64,000 nt of DNA from Neolewinella agarilytica (GTDB taxonomy: Bacteria > Bacteroidota > Bacteroidia > Chitinophagales > Saprospiraceae), in contig NZ_FOFB01000020.1 of assembly GCF_900110645.1 (NCBI RefSeq), positions 1 to 64,000 on the forward strand, written 5' to 3'. Position 1 is the stretch's first letter; the number at the start of each line of letters is the position of its first letter. This document shows, one piece after another, positions 59,611-64,000 of this stretch. Below the pieces are notes generated by a model. That model made no database searches and was not told the DNA's origin. It saw nothing but the letters and a program-made list of their open reading frames with translations. The translations under genes were made by a program, and so were the position numbers.

Positions 59611-59712
59611 GCCGCCGTTCTTTAGTGCCTGCACTAAAATCCGGAGAAGAGAAGCCACCTCAATTTTCCTCTTTTTCTCCTGATCCTCAGCCCCATAGAA
59701 CGGCGGCTTTTA
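59611..59712 (+). other. Structured RNA element between precursor genes 2 and 3
   Basis: GCCGCCGTTCT (59611-59621) pairs with AGAACGGCGGC (59697-59707), followed by T-rich sequence. A small hairpin TTTAGTG-CCTG-CACTAAA lies just inside. It could be a terminator with a large loop, or an attenuator or stabiliser that sets relative peptide levels. Confidence 0.5.
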
Positions 59713-59778
59713 TACTAAGTAATTGTCATTCTATATCCATTCACTACGCCACATTACGAAGGCGAAAAAAGAAAAAAC

Positions 59779-59973
59779 ATGAAGTCCAATAAACTCAAAC
59801 TCGATAAAGATACCCTGACCCGGCTGCAAAGCCAGCAAATGTCAGCCGCCGTAGGTGGTGCTACGGGAGAATACGAATCCAATGTCATTAAAGACGAACC
59901 AGAACTACGTGCCGCTGATAACGATGGAGGTGCCGATTCATGCTGTAGTAAGTCCTGTAATCGACGCGATTAA
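59779..59973 (+). CDS. Class I lanthipeptide-type precursor peptide 3, 64 aa
   Basis: The leader is MKSNKLKLDKDTLTRLQSQQ and the cleavage site is G26-G27. The middle block has ELRAAD (about 42-47), and the core ends in S54-C55-C56-S-K-S-C60-N61 plus RRD. It differs from peptides 1 and 2 by an acidic segment after the leader and only Ser (no Thr) near the cysteines. Confidence 0.8.
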   Translation: MKSNKLKLDKDTLTRLQSQQMSAAVGGATGEYESNVIKDEPELRAADNDGGADSCCSKSCNRRD

Positions 59974-60105
59974 TGCCAGGGATCACCTGGTACTCCAATA
60001 TTCAAATTAAAGCGGTTTGGTCTCATGGGGTATAGCCGATAATAATCTTTTTGAGATGCTGACTGGCCCCCACTTGACTTAGCATAGTATATAAATAATA
60101 GAATA

Positions 60106-60300
60106 ATGAAAAAGAAATTACAACTAAAAAAAGAAACACTCGTACGCTTACGCGAACAACAGCTAGCGGCTACCCAGGGAGGAAATGCTCTTGCTGAATC
60201 AAGAGGCGTAAACAGTGCTGATGAATTAGCCGTCGCCTTTGCGAGCTGCTGCCGAAAAACCTGTAATGACCCCAAAGAAGAGGAAATTGGTATTGACTAG
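60106..60300 (+). CDS. Class I lanthipeptide-type precursor peptide 4, 64 aa
   Basis: The most divergent copy: leader MKKKLQLKKETLVRLREQQL, cleavage site G25-G26, no LRAA block (ELAVAF instead), core S47-C48-C49-R-K-T-C53-N54, then an acidic tail DPKEEEIGID. It keeps the invariant S-C-C-x-K-[S/T]-C-N frame, with Thr replacing Ser before the third cysteine. It is preceded by 132 nt of spacer after peptide 3. Confidence 0.78.
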   Translation: MKKKLQLKKETLVRLREQQLAATQGGNALAESRGVNSADELAVAFASCCRKTCNDPKEEEIGID

Positions 60301-60544
60301 TCTTGGGTGCGCAATGAATTAAGTGCAAGCAAAAAACTATCAAAAAACAATCAGATAAATTTAGTAGTGTTGGAATAAGGCAGGAGCCTGATTAGGTTTC
60401 GGCGAGATATACTGTAAGACCCTTCGCCATAAATATCGTAGGATAATATAAGTAAGACATCTCATAGGTGTGGGCCCTCCTTATTCCTTTTTTACTCTTT
60501 TCATTCTGTGTACTCTCCTACCTTTTACAATAAAAAATCGAATA

Positions 60545-62980
60545 ATGTTTATTCATATCCGCCTCATACTTACAGTAATACTTACGGGCTTACTGTTTCC
60601 GCTTTTTCTGTTTTGTCAGGATGATTCTTCGATAAAAGTCTCGGGAGTTATTCTAACAGAAGATCAACAGCCCGTAGATTTTGCCTCTGTCTCTATTCTG
60701 GCTTCTGAAGATACTGCTGTTGTAGACTTTCAGTTAAGTGATGAATCCGGAAATTATGAGTTTCAAAACCTGAAGGCCGGTGGCTACCTGTTGAGGATTA
60801 GCCGACTGGGCTTTCCCGATTATACCACTGAGGCTTTTCAGCTCGTTGATGGTCAGCATCTGGAAATGTCCCCTGTGATGCAATCCACGGGAAATGACCT
60901 GGCCGTAGTGGAAGTGACTAGCCGACGGCCCATGGTTGCTTTCTCCGGAGGGAAAATGGTGGTTGCGGCGGACCAACTGCCTGGTAAAGAAATAAGCTCC
61001 GGCCTTGAGATCCTGAATAAGGTCCCCGGGGTATTTGTGAATGGGACGTCCATAACACTCAATGGATTTGGCAACGTCAATGTACTTATTAATGGCCGGC
61101 GACGAACCATGACTGCCAGCCAGGCCGCCACCCTTCTGCAGGGTATACCCGCAGAGAACATCAAAACTATTGAAGTCCGCAGCGGTAAGTCTGTATCTCA
61201 GGATGCATCAGGTACGGGCGGAGAGATCAACATCATCACGCACAAGTCTCTGGGGCAATTCTTTAATTTCAGTTTGCGTAACCGCGTAACGATTGATCGC
61301 TTCGTGAGCAACAGCCATAATGCCTACCTAAATTATAACGGTAGCCGCATTCGCTTCAACGGCGGCATTAACTATACCCGGAACTACAGCTACGGCAACC
61401 AACAACGGAATGAACGTTACTTCGACAATGATGAAAACCTGTTTGGTACGAACCAGGTAAACATAAACTCCCAAAGCCTTAGCCAATTACCTTCTGGTAA
61501 CTTCGGTATAGAGTATGACCTCAGCAGCAAACAACGTATTGGCATAAATGGTAACTCTTACTTTACGGTAAAGGATGGCCGGACGACCAATCTCAGTACT
61601 TTCGACTTCGTCGATGCCGAAGACCGGGACGTTCTGCTGGGAGAACAACTAGACCTCAATGACAACCTGAGCTCATTTGATGCTTACTACGAAAACGATC
61701 TGGACAGCCTCGGCAGCCGCCTCACGGCCAACCTCGGCTACCTGACCGGATACAGCCGGGAACAGATAGACTTTGACCGAAGAGAACCTCCCACGCTCTC
61801 TGGAAGCGAAGCATTGAACCTGCGTACGCGCCTCCCCCTTGATGGTGCTCAGACTACATTTCGCACAGATCTGAAAAAGTACCTGAGTCCTTCTACCGTT
61901 ATCTCTGCAGGCATTAAAATCTCCGACGGAAGCATTGAGAATTTCTCTGTGTTTGATACCATTAGCCGGCAGCCGCCCGTCCGCAATCTCGAACTCAGCG
62001 ACAGCCTTGGCTACCAGGAGCAGGTGTATGCCGCTTACGCCTCCATTAGCCACGAAATGGGATACCTGAGCTTTGAAGCCGGTTTGAGAGCAGAAGCTAC
62101 CAGGACGGAAACCTACAGCTATAAGGTTGATGCGCGTGGAGGACAGTCTTACGAAAACCTTTTCCCGAACCTGGCCGTGAGCTACGCTCCTTCCGCTAAT
62201 CACCAGTTCACCCTCAACTACAGTTCTTCGATTACACGCCCGAACTACCTGGAGCTGAACCCCTACGTTCGTTACCTGGACGCTTTCACCTTCACGACGG
62301 GAAATAACGAATTGCTACCCGAAATTGACCACCGGCTAACGCTCAATACGCGTCTCTACCGACTGCTCTACCTGAACTTCGGTCTGATTCGTGGCCAGCG
62401 TTACGTCGGCCAGGTCCGGGAACTAACGGAGGACGGGCTGACGACGAGTATCACCCCACAGAACGCCTTCAACGTCCGGGCGGGCTACGTTCAAGCCATC
62501 ATTTACTACCAGTTCGGTAAAAATGAGAAAGTACAGGGCCAGTTGTCCTCACTGGTGGTGCCTCTCAATTATCTCCCACTCCCTGCTTTTGAAGATCAGG
62601 CACAGTTCACGGGGTCAACCACTAAAGTCGTTCTTTCTGCCTCGACGCAGGTTAAGCTCACGGATCGTCTTACTATTGAGGGCGATTACCGATTTACCCG
62701 CGGTAGGCTTTACTTCCAGCGGAGAAACCTGAATCAATGGGTGGCCAATGCTCAGCTGAGATACCGCTTACCTGGCGATGCCTTCACGCTGGCAGTAGGG
62801 GCTACTGACCTGTTCAACAGTAATAATGCAGCAGGAGAGCGGTTTTTCACGGGCTTTGAGTCTGATTATGCTTCAGACTTTAATACCCGTCGCGTATCGA
62901 TTGCCCTCAATTACCGCCTGGGTAAGCTGCGTAAAAACTACCGGCGAGGCCCGGAGGGCGACGTTGGTCGCTTCCAATAA
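60545..62980 (+). CDS. Outer-membrane TonB-dependent-receptor-like beta-barrel protein
   Basis: From the ATG at 60545 (MFIHIRLILT) the protein is 811 aa with a signal sequence. A carboxypeptidase-regulatory-like domain (about 28-115) and a plug domain (about 118-225: ILNKVPGVFVNG, NVNVLINGRR) precede a large barrel that ends with the aromatic-rich strands typical of the outer-membrane barrel family often placed with TonB receptors in Bacteroidota. Next to the peptide genes it may move the peptide across the outer membrane or take up a product or signal. Start at 60470 would put the signal sequence inside. Confidence 0.85.
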   Translation: MFIHIRLILTVILTGLLFPLFLFCQDDSSIKVSGVILTEDQQPVDFASVSILASEDTAVVDFQLSDESGNYEFQNLKAGGYLLRISRLGFPDYTTEAFQLVDGQHLEMSPVMQSTGNDLAVVEVTSRRPMVAFSGGKMVVAADQLPGKEISSGLEILNKVPGVFVNGTSITLNGFGNVNVLINGRRRTMTASQAATLLQGIPAENIKTIEVRSGKSVSQDASGTGGEINIITHKSLGQFFNFSLRNRVTIDRFVSNSHNAYLNYNGSRIRFNGGINYTRNYSYGNQQRNERYFDNDENLFGTNQVNINSQSLSQLPSGNFGIEYDLSSKQRIGINGNSYFTVKDGRTTNLSTFDFVDAEDRDVLLGEQLDLNDNLSSFDAYYENDLDSLGSRLTANLGYLTGYSREQIDFDRREPPTLSGSEALNLRTRLPLDGAQTTFRTDLKKYLSPSTVISAGIKISDGSIENFSVFDTISRQPPVRNLELSDSLGYQEQVYAAYASISHEMGYLSFEAGLRAEATRTETYSYKVDARGGQSYENLFPNLAVSYAPSANHQFTLNYSSSITRPNYLELNPYVRYLDAFTFTTGNNELLPEIDHRLTLNTRLYRLLYLNFGLIRGQRYVGQVRELTEDGLTTSITPQNAFNVRAGYVQAIIYYQFGKNEKVQGQLSSLVVPLNYLPLPAFEDQAQFTGSTTKVVLSASTQVKLTDRLTIEGDYRFTRGRLYFQRRNLNQWVANAQLRYRLPGDAFTLAVGATDLFNSNNAAGERFFTGFESDYASDFNTRRVSIALNYRLGKLRKNYRRGPEGDVGRFQ

Positions 62981-63186
62981 AGAAGGCTTTGGGTGCCCTT
63001 GTTTCAATAAGGCGTTCAGTAGCCTGAAAGTACTGTCTCAATACAATTTCTGTTACATCTCCTTTTGAGGAGTACCCACTTTCCATTTTTGACGAGTGGG
63101 TGGGGGGAAAGGTTTACAACGTATGCCCTGGCAGCGCTAAGCCTTCTCCTTGCCCATACTCTTCATCATCATAAAATTTTCTGGCT

Positions 63187-64000
63187 ATGTCTACGACGGT
63201 AACCGCGTTGGCAAATCAAGGGAGTCTGCCTCACCAGGACTCCGCGCTTACCCGGCGGCTATTCGAATTAGCCGAAAATATCGATCGATACGATACCGGC
63301 TTTGGCCTCAATGGAATAACGATGTTGGCGGTCTGCCGCTACCTCAATTCAGGAGCGTCAGCAGATTTGGCGATTGCGCAAAACCTTTGCCTTCAGGCTA
63401 TTGAAGGGGTGACCGACCCGCAACATACCGCAGCCGCTACCCTGGTTGAAATCAGTGAACTGGCTCAGTTTCTGGCTTCCCATGCTGAAACGCTGGAGCT
63501 GTCCGAAGCCGTTACTCCCTTACGCGAAATGCTGCACCAGATTTTGGTTAAGCGGATGAATATTTGCTTTGAAAAGCAGGAGCTGGATCCTTACACAGGA
63601 GGCTTTCAGCCCGCCTGGTATCTCCTGCTTTATGGCCCGGATTGTCACCAACACCTAAAGAGCTGGCTGGAAGCTTTACCCACCGTTGAAGCCCTCGCAG
63701 AGCGCCATGAAGATGGTACTTATAAAGTGGCCACCGGCCTGTCTCACGGCCTGGCTTTCTATGCGCTCTTTGTATGCAAAGTCTTGCAGCGCTGCCCTGA
63801 AGTCAGAGCATTTCAGCGGCGCGGGAAGGGCTATCTCAGAGCCTTACGGCGAAGATCGGTTTCCGCCCGCCGCTACGGTTGCTACTACCTGGAAGGTAAG
63901 GCGCGCGGACCGGGCCGCTTATGCCTGGCCTACGGAGATATGGGCATCCTTTATGCAGGTCTGCAGCTGGCGCGCTTGCTGGGCGAAACGGATGAAGTTG
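63187..64000 (+). CDS. LanC-like lanthionine synthetase (3' end outside window)
   Basis: An open frame from the ATG at 63187 (MSTTVTALANQG) runs to the window edge (271 codons). LanC features are DTGFGLNGITML (about 37-48), DPYTGGFQPAW with the likely catalytic Asp, GLSHGLAFYALF with the catalytic His, and RLCLAYGDMGIL. In the last, the usual R-L-x-W-C-Y-G reads R-L-C-L-A-Y-G: the first zinc-ligand Cys position is Ala (63928-63930), with a Cys two residues earlier (63922-63924). The second Cys-His ligand pair lies beyond the edge. It should cyclise Cys onto dehydrated Ser/Thr in the four peptides upstream. No dehydratase is visible in the window. Confidence 0.8.
   Translation, partial: MSTTVTALANQGSLPHQDSALTRRLFELAENIDRYDTGFGLNGITMLAVCRYLNSGASADLAIAQNLCLQAIEGVTDPQHTAAATLVEISELAQFLASHAETLELSEAVTPLREMLHQILVKRMNICFEKQELDPYTGGFQPAWYLLLYGPDCHQHLKSWLEALPTVEALAERHEDGTYKVATGLSHGLAFYALFVCKVLQRCPEVRAFQRRGKGYLRALRRRSVSARRYGCYYLEGKARGPGRLCLAYGDMGILYAGLQLARLLGETDEV

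Noticed and set aside
1-64000. tRNA, rRNA, tmRNA or prophage genes
   Set aside because: No cloverleaf-like or conserved rRNA sequence and no phage, integrase or transposase genes were seen by eye. A tRNAscan or Rfam run would settle this.

Overview
The window looks like a chromosomal segment of a moderately GC-rich Bacteroidota, most likely of the Saprospiria (Lewinella-like). The evidence is the number of secreted proteins ending in type IX secretion (T9SS) sorting domains, a MurF-alanine racemase fusion, a DnaQ-GIY-YIG fusion, many lipoproteins, and promoter-like boxes of the Bacteroidota type (TTTG, about 19-20 nt, TAnnTTTG) in place of the usual -35/-10. I see no rRNA, tRNA, transposase, integrase or CRISPR array.

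Layout. 1-1954: 3' end of a large T9SS-sorted protein with dockerin-like repeats, and its terminator. 2141-12239: LolE/FtsX permease, outer-membrane-like protein, NamZ-type muramidase lipoprotein, DnaQ/GIY-YIG fusion, MacB-like permease, an unknown protein and MurF-Alr. 12250-17777 (minus): a PhoX-like protein, a MauG/cytochrome c peroxidase-like protein and a cytochrome c-VCBS lipoprotein. 18345-33845: NYN-cold shock protein, ABC exporter, metallo-beta-lactamase-fold hydrolase, lactonase, ChlI/MoxR-like ATPase, dihydrofolate reductase-like protein, acyl-CoA dehydrogenase, UbiA prenyltransferase, TrpS, CPBP protease, XseB, lipoprotein, SDR and DUF1801. 33866-39584 (minus): three small proteins, then a run of three PpiC/SurA-type foldases. 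39723-49564: HemD, VWA protein, two GNAT acetyltransferases, T9SS photosystem-stability-factor-like protein, methyltransferase, Asd and a long coiled-coil protein. 49565-54608: a likely small RNA locus, then a divergent TPR-HTH regulator and T9SS beta-propeller protein. 55009-58834: RluA-type pseudouridine synthase and several unrecognised proteins in a visibly more AT-rich stretch.

The most interesting locus is at the right edge (59134-64000). Four short peptides in a row have a class I lanthipeptide-type leader, a GG-like cleavage site and an invariant C-terminal S-C-C-x-K-[S/T]-C-N motif. They are followed by a TonB-dependent-receptor-like outer-membrane protein and a LanC-like cyclase that runs off the window. 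The cyclase appears to lack the usual first zinc-ligand cysteine. No dehydratase, protease or exporter for the peptides is visible here; they may lie to the right.

Two genome-scale signals run through the whole window. One is a dispersed 10-mer, TGCACCTGCG, usually followed by a few bases and GCGCC: 13 exact or one-off copies plus three looser ones, in both orientations, both between genes and inside weakly constrained parts of genes. The other is a set of long nested palindromes in intergenic DNA (7199-7388, 25594-25775, 33341-33446, 45599-45683). Two genes (ABC exporter, methyltransferase) have conserved N-termini that extend upstream of any ATG/GTG/TTG and may begin at ATC. All assignments are by eye from sequence; no search was run.
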